From Gaetbulibacter_A aestuarii (GTDB lineage: Bacteria; Bacteroidota; Bacteroidia; Flavobacteriales; Flavobacteriaceae): DNA of 64,000 nucleotides. The stretch is taken from NCBI RefSeq assembly GCF_039537665.1, contig NZ_BAABAY010000001.1:248001-312000 (forward strand). Reading direction: 5' to 3'. Below, piece by piece: positions 26,522 to 36,404 of this stretch (position 1 is its first letter; each line of letters begins with the position of its first letter). The position numbers and the translations under genes were made by a program. The notes below the pieces were generated by a model that was not told where the DNA came from, did not search any database, and worked only from the letters and a program-made list of their open reading frames with translations.

Positions 26522-26545
26522 AAAACCACGCCGAAGCGTGGTTTT
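26522..26545. terminator. Bidirectional intrinsic terminator
   Basis: AAAACCACGC pairs with GCGTGGTTTT across a CGAA tetraloop. It lies between the convergent ends of the deoxynucleoside kinase and the membrane pyrophosphatase and can serve both. Confidence 0.85.
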
Positions 26546-26576
26546 CAAAGTATATTCTAAAATAATAGGAACTAAG

Positions 26577-28973
26577 CTATTTCGTTACTTCCTGTTTTAC
26601 TTCTTTCTTAATCTCTATTTTGGCTCCGGCCTCCGCGTCTTCAGCTTTCATGGCTTCAAGCTTGGCGCTAACTTCAGCTTCGGTTCCTTCAATAGTGTTA
26701 TAATCTGTTGTTTTCTCTCCGTTCTTGGTTGTTGTTGTAGTTACCACGGCTTTAACGGTATTATCGTCGTTCTGAGTCATATTCACTTCAACGTTCTTCT
26801 GAATATGCATCATAGCAGCTTGATCTACATCGGTATTCTGCTCACTCATCCCTTCAGGTCCAACAGCAATACTCGGTGCAATTACCAAAGCCACAACCGA
26901 CATTAATTTTAGTAAAATATTTAATGACGGGCCTGAAGTATCTTTAAACGGATCTCCAACCGTATCACCAACAACAGCCGCTTTGTGCGCATCGGTACCT
27001 TTTCTACCTTGTTCTTCAATAGTTTTCTTAGCATTATCCCAGGCACCACCGGCATTTGATTGGAAAATGGCCATAAGCACACCGGTAGTCGTTACACCGG
27101 CAAGTAAACCTCCCAGCATTTGTGCACCACCAATAAAACCAACAGCAACCGGAACAGCAATAGCTAATACACCGGGTAACACCATTTCTTTTATAGAAGC
27201 CTTTGTTGAAATATCCACACATTTCTCATACTCGGCATAACCATCTGCAGCATCAAAAATCTTTCTATCAGCATCAGAAGCTTTGGTCATATCAGAATCA
27301 TACTTACGCATCACCTCTAAAGCAGCCTTCAATTGTGGAATATCTCTAAACTGACGACGAACTTCTTCGATCATCGACATGGCCGCACGACCTACTGCAT
27401 TCATCGCCAAGGCTGAGAATACAAATGGTAACATACCTCCAACTAAAAGTCCGGCCATAATATTTGGTTTCGAAACATCAATGGATGATATACCCGCTGT
27501 TTTCATAAAAGCCGCAAACAAAGCCAGCGCTGTAAGGGCTGCAGAAGCAATGGCAAATCCTTTACCAATGGCAGCAGTTGTATTTCCTACAGCATCCAAT
27601 TTATCGGTACGCTCTCTTACTTCATGCGGCAATTCTGCCATTTCAGCAATACCTCCGGCGTTATCAGAAATTGGTCCGTAAGCATCAACGGCCAACTGAA
27701 TACCCGTATTTGCCAACATACCAACCGCTGCAATAGCGATTCCATATAATCCGGCGAAATAATGCGATACCAGGATTGCTCCGGCAATTAAAAGGATTGG
27801 TATGGCGGTACTCATCATACCTGTTCCGAGTCCGGCTATAATGTTTGTAGCCGATCCGGTTTCAGATTGTGCCACAATATTATTTACAGGTTTTTTTCCT
27901 GTTCCGGTGTAATATTCAGTTACTTTTCCAACGGCTAATCCGGCAACTAATCCGGCAATAGTAGCCCAGAAAACACCCATGGCACCAAAAGGTAAGCCTT
28001 CAATTGTTTCCGGGATAAAAGCAGTAATAATAAAATAAGATGCTACTACCATAAATCCGGCGGAGCCAAATTCTCCAATATTTAGAGCGGTTTGTGGATT
28101 ACCACCATCCTTCACACGAACAAAAAATGTTCCGATAATCGACATAACAATTCCAGTAGCTGCTAGGGCTAGGGGTAAGTAAACAGCACCAAGTCCGTTC
28201 AATTCCGGAGTAATAATATATGCTCCAAGAACCATGGTACCAATAATGGATCCTACATAAGATTCAAAAAGGTCGGCACCCATTCCGGCAACATCACCAA
28301 CATTGTCACCTACGTTATCTGCAATCGTTGCAGGGTTTAACGGGTGATCTTCAGGAATACCGGCTTCTACTTTACCAACTAAATCCGCTCCTACGTCGGC
28401 AGCTTTGGTATAAATTCCTCCACCCACACGAGCAAATAAAGCTATAGATGAAGCACCTAAAGAAAATCCTGAAAGTACGTTAAGCACCTCAGCAATGTCC
28501 CAGCCCATTTCGCCGTAGATCATAAACAAACTGCTCAAACCTAAAACGCCTAAACCTACAACACCAAGGCCCATAACGGCACCACCGGCGAAGGCAACCT
28601 CAAGGGCTTTACCAAGAGAGGTTCTGGCCGCATTTGTTGTACGCACATTCGCTTTTGTGGCGACACGCATACCAATAAAACCTGCCAATGCCGAGCACAC
28701 AGCACCAACAATAAAGGATACGGCTACCAAGCCGTTTGATCCCTGTTCTGCACTTCCTTTAAAGTACAACAAGATCGCTACAGCAACCACAAAAATCGAT
28801 AAGATTTTGTACTCTGCTTTTAGGAAAGACATCGCACCATCGGCAATGTTCTTCGCGATCTTAATCATTTTTTCATCACCTTGATCCTGTTTAGAAACCC
28901 AAGCACTTTTAATAAACACAAAGGCTAAGGCCAACACACCAAAAAGTGGTAAAAAATCTACTATTAAATCCAT
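26577..28973 (-). CDS. hppA: Membrane-bound ion-translocating pyrophosphatase
   Basis: 798 residues with about 16 membrane segments. The catalytic signature [13 protein letters not shown] and acidic motif DNVGDNVGD are intact. [10 protein letters not shown] has Ala where potassium-independent forms have Lys, so it should be the K+-dependent type; whether it moves Na+, H+ or both cannot be decided by eye. It hydrolyses pyrophosphate and pumps ions outward. The last 94 or so residues, after the final membrane segment, form a hydrophilic Thr/Glu/Lys-rich tail that is unusual for the family. It lies downstream of the soluble pyrophosphatase, separated by two terminator-like hairpins. Confidence 0.95.
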   Translation of the reverse strand: MDLIVDFLPLFGVLALAFVFIKSAWVSKQDQGDEKMIKIAKNIADGAMSFLKAEYKILSIFVVAVAILLYFKGSAEQGSNGLVAVSFIVGAVCSALAGFIGMRVATKANVRTTNAARTSLGKALEVAFAGGAVMGLGVVGLGVLGLSSLFMIYGEMGWDIAEVLNVLSGFSLGASSIALFARVGGGIYTKAADVGADLVGKVEAGIPEDHPLNPATIADNVGDNVGDVAGMGADLFESYVGSIIGTMVLGAYIITPELNGLGAVYLPLALAATGIVMSIIGTFFVRVKDGGNPQTALNIGEFGSAGFMVVASYFIITAFIPETIEGLPFGAMGVFWATIAGLVAGLAVGKVTEYYTGTGKKPVNNIVAQSETGSATNIIAGLGTGMMSTAIPILLIAGAILVSHYFAGLYGIAIAAVGMLANTGIQLAVDAYGPISDNAGGIAEMAELPHEVRERTDKLDAVGNTTAAIGKGFAIASAALTALALFAAFMKTAGISSIDVSKPNIMAGLLVGGMLPFVFSALAMNAVGRAAMSMIEEVRRQFRDIPQLKAALEVMRKYDSDMTKASDADRKIFDAADGYAEYEKCVDISTKASIKEMVLPGVLAIAVPVAVGFIGGAQMLGGLLAGVTTTGVLMAIFQSNAGGAWDNAKKTIEEQGRKGTDAHKAAVVGDTVGDPFKDTSGPSLNILLKLMSVVALVIAPSIAVGPEGMSEQNTDVDQAAMMHIQKNVEVNMTQNDDNTVKAVVTTTTTKNGEKTTDYNTIEGTEAEVSAKLEAMKAEDAEAGAKIEIKKEVKQEVTK

Positions 28974-29040
28974 ATTAGTTTCAGTTAGTTTGAATAAAAA
29001 ATTTTTAACGGGGCTAAAAATAGTAAAATATAAGTGATAA

Positions 29041-29086
29041 AAAAAACCCCGATATATTTAAGATGATTTAAATATTTCGGGGATTT
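29041..29086 (-). terminator. Terminator-like hairpin in the hppA leader region
   Basis: CCCCGA and ATATTTAA arms pair with TTAAATAT and TCGGGG; on the minus strand a run of eight T follows. It lies about 70 nt upstream of the hppA start and about 100 nt beyond the ppa terminator, with no gene between. It may be an attenuator or end a small transcript. Confidence 0.6.
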
Positions 29087-29177
29087 TTACGAATATGATA
29101 ATATGGAGTCGTTCCTCAAATTCAAGGAATCTTCCAACTAAATTTTGATTCGTTTGGTTTCAAAAAAAAAGAAATAA

Positions 29178-29205
29178 AAAAGCCATCCGAATATAGATGG
29201 CTTTT
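29178..29205 (-). terminator. ppa intrinsic terminator
   Basis: AAAAGCCATC pairs with GATGGCTTTT across an eight-base loop, with a T-rich 3' side on the minus strand. It lies 11 bp past the ppa stop. Confidence 0.85.
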
Positions 29206-29215
29206 AATCAACTTT

Positions 29216-29743
29216 TTAGATCATAAAAGTTCTTTTCTCTTTATGCTCACTATTATTATAGCGCGCCACGCATTCGTGGTAGATCTTAATGGCTTCTTCA
29301 GCATTTCCCCAACCACCAACATCAACTTTTTTCTTTTCAAGGTCTTTATACACCTGAAAGAAATGTTCAATTTCTTTTAAACGGTGTGGGTTCAGATCAG
29401 CTATGTCTGAACGCTTGCTCCAAACCGGGTCAGAAACCGGTACACAGATTAATTTTTCATCCGGTCCTTTTTCATCGGTCATGTGAAACACCCCGATCGG
29501 ACGTACTTCCATAACTACCATTGGATAAGACGGCTCTGTAGATAAAACCAGGATATCTAAAGGGTCATGGTCCAAAGCCAGGGTTTCCGGAATAAAACCG
29601 TAATCGCCCGGATACATCATCGAAGAAAATAAGGTTCTGTCGAAACGAATTTTGTTCAACGTAAAGTCGTATTCATATTTATTTCTACTTCCTTTTGGTA
29701 TTTCTATCAATACATCAAAAGTCAACTTCTTTTTAGCACTCAT
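29216..29743 (-). CDS. ppa: Soluble inorganic pyrophosphatase (family I)
   Basis: 175 residues. The family I signature is present: the MMYPGDYGFIPET block followed by DHDPLDILVL with its metal-binding aspartates. It cleaves pyrophosphate to phosphate in the cytoplasm. A TACCTTTG promoter element lies 22 bp upstream. It sits directly upstream of the membrane pyrophosphatase on the same strand, so both ways of using pyrophosphate are encoded side by side, although terminators separate the genes. Confidence 0.95.
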   Translation of the reverse strand: MSAKKKLTFDVLIEIPKGSRNKYEYDFTLNKIRFDRTLFSSMMYPGDYGFIPETLALDHDPLDILVLSTEPSYPMVVMEVRPIGVFHMTDEKGPDEKLICVPVSDPVWSKRSDIADLNPHRLKEIEHFFQVYKDLEKKKVDVGGWGNAEEAIKIYHECVARYNNSEHKEKRTFMI

Positions 29744-29764
29744 GAGTTCTTTTATTTAGGGCTG

Positions 29765-29795
29765 CAAAGGTACTGAACCCTTTGTCAGCAAGCAA
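29765..29795 (-). promoter_or_regulatory. ppa promoter
   Basis: On the minus strand, TTG (29793-29795), a 20-bp spacer and TACCTTTG (29765-29772) match the Bacteroidota consensus. Confidence 0.6.
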
Positions 29796-29937
29796 GGAAT
29801 CGTTTTGTTTTTGCAGACATTTATACTTTTTTGAACCGTAACCTTCAAATTGTTAAAAATTGTTATAATAAATTCAACATAATAAAAACTTCTTCCATTA
29901 TTAGTATCTTGCATGTCAAAATTTGAAACCTTTTGGC

Positions 29938-32169
29938 ATGAAAAAATACCTTTTTATTCTCCCCCTAATTTTTATCTCCCAATGCTTACTTGCACAAACG
30001 AAGCCCTGGCAAGGCAAATTCGAACCTATCGACAACATGATCGCGGCACCAAACACATATCGTGCGGCAAGTGGTGCTCCAGGTGCTGAGTATTGGCAGC
30101 AACGTGCTAATTACGATATCAAAGCACACATTGATGAAAAGACAAACGTACTTTCCGGCGAGGAAACCATTACTTATTTCAACAACTCTCCAGACGTATT
30201 GGATTATTTGTGGGTGCAATTAGAACAAAATGTCAATAAAGAAGGTAATGAGGATTTTGGCTCTATTTTCAATGGTATGGAAGACGGTATCACTACCAGA
30301 AAAATGGAATTCCTTACCCGTCCTATTAAATTTCCTGCGGGTTATACCATTAAATCTGTTACAGATACAAACGGCAAACCAATTAGCACTTTGGTAAATA
30401 ATACCATGATGAAATTGAATTTGAGTGAACCACTTAAACCCGGATCTTCAATTCAGTTTCATGTAGCCTGGTCGTATCCGGCCACAGATCGCAGTTTGTT
30501 CCGCTTATCGCGCGAAGGTTTTGAGTATTATCCGGAAGATGATAACAAAGAATTCCTTATGGGGCATTGGTACCCCAGAATGGCTGTTTACAACGATACA
30601 GAAGGTTGGCAAAATCAGCAATTTCAGCGCTTAGGTGAATTTGCTTTGGAATTTGGCGATTTTGATGTTGCCATTACCATTCCTGCGGATTATGTTGTGG
30701 CAGCAACCGGTAAATTAATGAACTCCAATGAGGTTTTAACAAAAACGCAAAGGGAGCGCATGGCCGAAGCTGAAAATAGTTATGATAAACCAGTCATGAT
30801 CATTACGGAAGATGAAGCCATTGCAAATGAAAAAACAAAATCGAATAAAGAGAAAACCTGGAAATTCTCTGCTAAAAATGTTAGAGATTTCTCTTTTGCG
30901 GCTTCAAGAAAATTCCTTTGGGATGCTCAGGCCGTAAAACTTCCAACCAATAAGGTCATGGCTATGTCCTTCTATCCTAAAGAAGGGTTACCGGTTTGGA
31001 AAGAGGAATCTACAAACGCTGTTAAGCAAGCCCTTGAAGTTTACTCTGAAGCCACATTTGATTATCCTTACCCTGTGGCGATTTCTGTAAACACCTCCAA
31101 TATTGGTATGGAATATCCCATGATCAGTTTTAATGGTGGTCGTCCGGATAAAAATGGTTTTATCAGCGAGCGCGCCAAGCAAGGTATGGTAAGCACCATC
31201 GTTCATGAAGTTGGGCATAACTGGTTCCCGATGATCGTGAGTTCTGATGAGCGTAAATGGATGTGGATGGATGAAGGTTTGAATACCTTTTTACATCAAC
31301 GCACTTTAGCTGAACGCTATCCTGATTACAGACATACAACACCAAAAAGTATTGTGCCTTACATGAGTGGCGACACCAATATTATGCGTCCAATCATGGT
31401 AACCTCAGATAACGAGTTATTCAATCAATTTGGAAATAACTTTTACCAAAAACCTACGGTAGGTTTACAAATGTTGCGAAATTCTATTATGGGTAAAGCC
31501 TTATTCGATGAAGCTTTCCGCACATATGCCAATCGTTGGAAGTACAAGCATCCGAATCCTGCAGATCTTTTCAGAACATTGGAAGACGCCTCCGCAACAG
31601 ATTTGGACTGGTTTTTCAGAGGCTGGTTCTTTACCACAGACCATGTGGATATGGAGCTCAGCAATGTAAAATGGTTCAAAGTTTATGAGGACAATAAGAA
31701 TATTGAAGATCAGAACAAGGTTTCCAAAATGAAAATAGAAGCTCAAGGTAATGCTGCAAATAGCAATGCCAAAGATTTCTCAAACGGTCCTGAAGTTGTT
31801 CCCATGACAGATTCACCGGATTCTGATTACGGTCAGTTCCTATCGCGTATCGATAACGACGAAATGCGTAAAGCTGTTTCAGGCAAAAACATCTATGAGG
31901 TCACTATTAAAAATGTTGGCGGACTGGTAATGCCGGTAACTATTCAATGGATCTATACGGATGGCACTACCGAGATCGAACGATTACCTGCCCAGATCTG
32001 GCGCAGAAATGAATATGAGGTTAAGAGAACCTTTATCAAGGACAAGGAGGTAAAAGAAGTGAATCTGGATCCTAATTTTGAGTTCGCTGATACCGATATG
32101 AGCAATAATAGTTTCCCAAAAGAAGACAAACCATCTGAGTTTGATTCCTTCAAAAAGAAACAGAATTAA
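29938..32169 (+). CDS. Secreted M1 family metallopeptidase
   Basis: 743 residues from the ATG at 29938; an in-frame TTG five codons earlier is less likely because MKKYLFILPLIFISQCLLAQ is a clean signal peptide. Zinc ligands are HEVGH at residues 423-427 and Glu446 in MDEGLN. The exopeptidase GAMEN motif is replaced by GMEYP, as in many Bacteroidota M1 enzymes. It probably acts in the periplasm or outside on peptides. Its stop is 4 bp from the convergent hutG stop; peptide degradation would supply histidine to the hut pathway (inference). Confidence 0.92.
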   Translation: MKKYLFILPLIFISQCLLAQTKPWQGKFEPIDNMIAAPNTYRAASGAPGAEYWQQRANYDIKAHIDEKTNVLSGEETITYFNNSPDVLDYLWVQLEQNVNKEGNEDFGSIFNGMEDGITTRKMEFLTRPIKFPAGYTIKSVTDTNGKPISTLVNNTMMKLNLSEPLKPGSSIQFHVAWSYPATDRSLFRLSREGFEYYPEDDNKEFLMGHWYPRMAVYNDTEGWQNQQFQRLGEFALEFGDFDVAITIPADYVVAATGKLMNSNEVLTKTQRERMAEAENSYDKPVMIITEDEAIANEKTKSNKEKTWKFSAKNVRDFSFAASRKFLWDAQAVKLPTNKVMAMSFYPKEGLPVWKEESTNAVKQALEVYSEATFDYPYPVAISVNTSNIGMEYPMISFNGGRPDKNGFISERAKQGMVSTIVHEVGHNWFPMIVSSDERKWMWMDEGLNTFLHQRTLAERYPDYRHTTPKSIVPYMSGDTNIMRPIMVTSDNELFNQFGNNFYQKPTVGLQMLRNSIMGKALFDEAFRTYANRWKYKHPNPADLFRTLEDASATDLDWFFRGWFFTTDHVDMELSNVKWFKVYEDNKNIEDQNKVSKMKIEAQGNAANSNAKDFSNGPEVVPMTDSPDSDYGQFLSRIDNDEMRKAVSGKNIYEVTIKNVGGLVMPVTIQWIYTDGTTEIERLPAQIWRRNEYEVKRTFIKDKEVKEVNLDPNFEFADTDMSNNSFPKEDKPSEFDSFKKKQN

Positions 32170-32173
32170 AAAC

Positions 32174-33172
32174 CTATAAGCTTCGGGGCGCGTTGCCAAC
32201 AACAAAATCAACTAGCCTCGAAGCTAAAATAGCTGTTTGGCCATCACGGTCGTACTTCGGATTTAACTCGGCGATATCCAGAGCAATAACCTTCTCACTA
32301 TTCAATAGAAAACCCAGGATGTTAAAAACAAAGTCCGGAGAAAATCCCAATGGTGAAGGCGCGCTAACCCCCGGCGCATAAGCTGAAGAAAAGCCATCCA
32401 AATCGATAGTGATATACAAGGTATCAACAGATGCGATAAAGGCATTTAGTTTGGATTTTATTGCTTCCAAAGAAGATTTATCTGATAGACATTCCTCTGC
32501 ATAAACAACCTTGACCTGTTCAGCTTTAGCAATCTCAAATAGCTGTTTGGTATTTGATCCTTTTTGAATGCCCAAAACAAAATAATCGAAAGGTTTATTT
32601 TCTTTCTTAAGCACACTATTTATTTGATTGAAAGGTGTTCCTGAATTTGGACTTTCTTCTATTGGGCGCAGATCAAAATGTGCATCAAAATTGATGATTC
32701 CAATACGTTTATTTTGGTTCTCACAAGCCTTTTTGATTCCCATAAAATGGGCATAAGCCATATCATGACCGCCACCTAAACCAATAGGAAAGATCCTGTT
32801 CGAAATCATGTTCGCAATACTTTCTGAAAATGTTTCGCGGCAAGCTTCAAGATCGGAGTCTTTACATAGAACAGTTCCAAAATCATAAACGGTTTTAGTT
32901 TCATGATGCCAGGCCACTTTACCCAATTTTCCACGCAAGACTTTTGGTCCTTCCACTGCACCTACCCTGCCCTGATTGCGTTTAACACCTTCATCGCAGG
33001 CATACCCCAATAAACCAAAACCACCGGATTCCAGATTTTTCAATTCTGAAATGGCTTTACATACAACGGCTTGATACCAATATTGCACACCTAAGCTCTC
33101 AGAAATTTTTCTTCCAGACCAATGATCAGGTTTTCCCGGGTTATAATTAGTATGTTGCAAATCTTTACTCAA
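32174..33172 (-). CDS. hutG: Formimidoylglutamase
   Basis: 332 residues of the arginase/ureohydrolase fold. The manganese ligands appear in GLGGGHD, NFDAHFDLRP and TIDLDGF. It hydrolyses N-formimidoyl-glutamate to glutamate and formamide, the last step of histidine degradation. The only reasonable start is a TTG at 33172, which overlaps the hutI end by 8 bp; no ATG occurs before the catalytic region. It is the last gene of hutH-hutU-hutI-hutG. Confidence 0.9.
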   Translation of the reverse strand: MSKDLQHTNYNPGKPDHWSGRKISESLGVQYWYQAVVCKAISELKNLESGGFGLLGYACDEGVKRNQGRVGAVEGPKVLRGKLGKVAWHHETKTVYDFGTVLCKDSDLEACRETFSESIANMISNRIFPIGLGGGHDMAYAHFMGIKKACENQNKRIGIINFDAHFDLRPIEESPNSGTPFNQINSVLKKENKPFDYFVLGIQKGSNTKQLFEIAKAEQVKVVYAEECLSDKSSLEAIKSKLNAFIASVDTLYITIDLDGFSSAYAPGVSAPSPLGFSPDFVFNILGFLLNSEKVIALDIAELNPKYDRDGQTAILASRLVDFVVGNAPRSL

Positions 33173-34400
33173 TTTTATGTCCTTTTATATACACCGAATC
33201 CACATGATCTTCACCAAAGGAATACGGTAAAAAACTGTATGAATTAACAGGTTCCGTAATCATAAAATTAGCGAATTTTCCTTTCGTTATAGAACCTAAT
33301 TGATTTTCTAAGCCCATGGCATAAGCGCCGTTTATGGTTGCCGCATTAATGGCTTCTTCAGGGGTCATTCCCATTTTCACGCAAGCTGTGGATACTACAA
33401 AATTCATATTTCCCGATGGCGCAGAACCAGGATTATAGTCTGTGGCTAAAGCCAAAGGCAATCCGGTATCTATAATTTTTCTTGCGGGTGTGTAGGGAAT
33501 GCTCAAAAAATAGGAACACCCCGGTAGCGCTACGGGCATGGTCCTGGAATTTTGTAAAACTTGGATATCGGCTTCCAAAAGCAATTCTAAATGATCTACC
33601 GATAAAGCATCATTTTTAACACCCGCGGCAACGCCTCCAATGGTAGTAAACTGGTTCACGTGGATCTTAGCTTTTAATCCATAAGCCTTTCCTGCCTTTA
33701 ATATAGCTTCGGTATCTTCCACAGAAAAATAACCGGTTTCACAAAACACATCAATATATTCTGCCAGATTCTCGCCGGCTATTTTTGGGATCCAACTTTC
33801 AATGAGTTCCTTCACATAAGTTTCTTTATCGGTGTTTTTAGGAACGGCATGAGCCCCTAGAAATGTTGCTTTTACACTTATCGGAAACGCTTCTTTTAAG
33901 CGTTTGATCACGCGAAGCATTTTTAATTCAGCTTCAAGAGTTAGTCCATACCCTGATTTGATCTCGATGGCTCCAGTTCCCATGGCCATGACAGCTTTCA
34001 ATCGTGCCTTACTTTGTTGATAGAGGTCTTCTTCAGAAGTATTTTGAAGCGTCTTTGCCGAATTTAAGATTCCACCACCTTTCTTAGCGATTTCTTCATA
34101 GGTCAATCCATGAATGCGATCCACGAACTCCCTCTCCCGATTTCCGGCATAAACCAAATGCGTATGCGAATCGCACCAGGTAGGTATAACAATTTTCCCC
34201 GAAGCATCTTCAACCTGATCAAAATCTATACTTTCAGGACAGTCTGTCATCGGTCCGAAATTTGAGATCATTTCATCTTCAACAACCAAAAAAGCATTTT
34301 TAATTGTTGGCAATTCGGCCATTTCCTTTCCTGATAGAAATGACGTCGATGTCTCCCGAACCTGAAGTAATTCCTTAATATTTTTTACTAATAGTTTCAT
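33165..34400 (-). CDS. hutI: Imidazolonepropionase
   Basis: 411 residues of the amidohydrolase superfamily. Metal ligands are in DSHTHLVYAG, and the substrate-site arginines in NREREF fit the HutI family. It opens imidazolone-propionate to N-formimidoyl-glutamate. Its ATG overlaps the hutU stop by one base (TAATG), and its end overlaps hutG by 8 bp, so translation is probably coupled through the operon. Confidence 0.96.
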   Translation of the reverse strand: MKLLVKNIKELLQVRETSTSFLSGKEMAELPTIKNAFLVVEDEMISNFGPMTDCPESIDFDQVEDASGKIVIPTWCDSHTHLVYAGNREREFVDRIHGLTYEEIAKKGGGILNSAKTLQNTSEEDLYQQSKARLKAVMAMGTGAIEIKSGYGLTLEAELKMLRVIKRLKEAFPISVKATFLGAHAVPKNTDKETYVKELIESWIPKIAGENLAEYIDVFCETGYFSVEDTEAILKAGKAYGLKAKIHVNQFTTIGGVAAGVKNDALSVDHLELLLEADIQVLQNSRTMPVALPGCSYFLSIPYTPARKIIDTGLPLALATDYNPGSAPSGNMNFVVSTACVKMGMTPEEAINAATINGAYAMGLENQLGSITKGKFANFMITEPVNSYSFLPYSFGEDHVDSVYIKGHKIE

Positions 34401-36391
34401 TAAAAGAGATCATTTAAGAGGTTATCCTCAACCATATGAGGTAAGGTTACTTTAAGATTTGGCGTACGTTCCATTTCGCGCTTTATAGCAAAAATAGCCT
34501 CATCATTTCGTGCCCAACTTCGGCGTGCAATACCATTATTTACATCATAGAACAACATGTTTTTCAATCGGGCATCAGCTTCTTTACTGCCATCCAATAC
34601 CAAACCAAATCCTCCGTTGATCACTTCACCCCAGCCTACGCCACCACCATTGTGGATGGATACCCAAGATGCACCACGGAAGCTATCACCAATGACATTT
34701 TGAATAGCCATATCGGCAGTAAACTGACTGCCATCGTAAATATTCGAGGTTTCTCTATAAGGTGAATCTGTACCACTCACATCGTGATGATCGCGACCTA
34801 AAACTACCGGTCCTATATGCCCTTCAGCAACCGCCTTATTAAAAGCTTCAGCAATTTTTAAACGTCCTTCCGCATCTGCATACAAGATACGTGCTTGCGA
34901 GCCAACAACCAATTTATTGGATTTGGCATTTTCGATCCAGGTGATATTATCCTGCATTTGCTGTTTGATTTCTTCCGGTGCAGTTTCCTGAATGGTCTTT
35001 AGAACATTGGACGCTATACCATCTGTAAAATCCAGATCTTCAGATTTTCCGGAAGTACAAACCCAGCGGAACGGCCCAAAACCATAATCAAAACACATGG
35101 GCCCTAAAATATCCTGAACATAGGATGGGTATTTAAAGTCATCGCCATCCATAACATCAGCACCGGCACGAGAAGCTTCCAATAAAAAGGCATTTCCATA
35201 ATCGAAGAAATACGTGCCACGCTCCGCATGTTTATTTATGGCATCCGCCTGTCTTCTTAAGGAAGCCTGCACTTTTTCTTTAAATGGCTCTGGTTGCTCG
35301 CGCATCATGGTATTCGATTCCTCATACGTTAAGCCTACAGGGTAATAGCCACCGGTCCATGGAATATGCAGCGAGGTTTGATCTGAACCTAAATGCACAT
35401 AAATATCATCATCATAAAAGCGTTCCCAAACATCCACTACATTACCGATGAAAGCAATAGAAACCACCTCATCATTTTTCTGAGCCTCACGAACACGAAA
35501 AACCAAGGCGTCCATATCGTCAATAAGTTCATCAACCCAATCTTGATCGTAACGTTTTTTAGCGGCTTTCGGATTGATCTCGGCGCAAACCGTAATACAA
35601 CCTACAATATTTCCAGCCTTAGGTTGCGCCCCACTCATTCCTCCTAATCCGGCTGTTAAAAATACTTTTCCCGAAGGTGACTCCCCGGATTTCAATTGCT
35701 TTCGGAAGGCATTCATAACGGTAATTGTAGTACCGTGAACGATGCCCTGCGGACCGATATACATGAAAGACCCCGCTGTCATTTGTCCGTATTGCGTAAC
35801 CCCCAAAGCATTGAAGCGTTCCCAGTCGTCTGGTTTAGAATAATTCGGGATCATCATACCGTTACTTACAACCACACGTGGTGCCGCTTTTGAAGAAGGA
35901 AACAGCCCCATGGGATGTCCGGAATATAGGTGCAGGGTTTGCTCATCCGTCATCGTTGCCAGATATTTCATGGTGAGTAAATACTGCGCCCAGTTCTGAA
36001 ATACGGCCCCGTTTCCACCATAAGTGATCAACTCTTCAGGATGCTGTGCGACGTCAGGATTGAGATTGTTTTGGATCATCAACATAATGGCTGCAGCATG
36101 TTGTGATTTCGCAGGATATTCGTGGATGGGTCTGGCATACATGGGATAATCCGGCTTAAAGCGATACATATAAATACGCCCAAAATCTAAAAGTTCCTGA
36201 GCAAATTCTTTGGCTAAAGTATCATGCCAGGCTTCAGGAAAATAACGTAAAGCGTTTCTAACGGCCAACTTTTTTTCTTCCGTTGATAATATATCTTTTC
36301 GTTTCGGCGCACGATTCGAGTTTTCCGGATAGGGTTTCTTTGCCGGTAGTTTAACCGGTATGCCTTGTAATATGCTTTCCTTGAACGTCAT
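34400..36391 (-). CDS. hutU: Urocanate hydratase
   Basis: 663 residues, the longer urocanase form found in Bacteroidota rather than the roughly 555-residue type. NAD-binding and active-site regions are recognisable (TAGLGGMSGAQPKAG, CTSGKSEDL, WVSIHNGGGVGWGEVINGGFG). It hydrates urocanate to imidazolone-propionate. It lies 13 bp after hutH and overlaps the hutI start by one base. Confidence 0.95.
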   Translation of the reverse strand: MTFKESILQGIPVKLPAKKPYPENSNRAPKRKDILSTEEKKLAVRNALRYFPEAWHDTLAKEFAQELLDFGRIYMYRFKPDYPMYARPIHEYPAKSQHAAAIMLMIQNNLNPDVAQHPEELITYGGNGAVFQNWAQYLLTMKYLATMTDEQTLHLYSGHPMGLFPSSKAAPRVVVSNGMMIPNYSKPDDWERFNALGVTQYGQMTAGSFMYIGPQGIVHGTTITVMNAFRKQLKSGESPSGKVFLTAGLGGMSGAQPKAGNIVGCITVCAEINPKAAKKRYDQDWVDELIDDMDALVFRVREAQKNDEVVSIAFIGNVVDVWERFYDDDIYVHLGSDQTSLHIPWTGGYYPVGLTYEESNTMMREQPEPFKEKVQASLRRQADAINKHAERGTYFFDYGNAFLLEASRAGADVMDGDDFKYPSYVQDILGPMCFDYGFGPFRWVCTSGKSEDLDFTDGIASNVLKTIQETAPEEIKQQMQDNITWIENAKSNKLVVGSQARILYADAEGRLKIAEAFNKAVAEGHIGPVVLGRDHHDVSGTDSPYRETSNIYDGSQFTADMAIQNVIGDSFRGASWVSIHNGGGVGWGEVINGGFGLVLDGSKEADARLKNMLFYDVNNGIARRSWARNDEAIFAIKREMERTPNLKVTLPHMVEDNLLNDLF

Positions 36392-36404
36392 GTTTTTTCG
36401 ATTT

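Noticed and set aside
26538..26906. 122-residue hydrophobic open frame opposite the 3' end of hppA
   Set aside because: It mirrors the pyrophosphatase tail and last membrane segment, and lacks any independent start signal.
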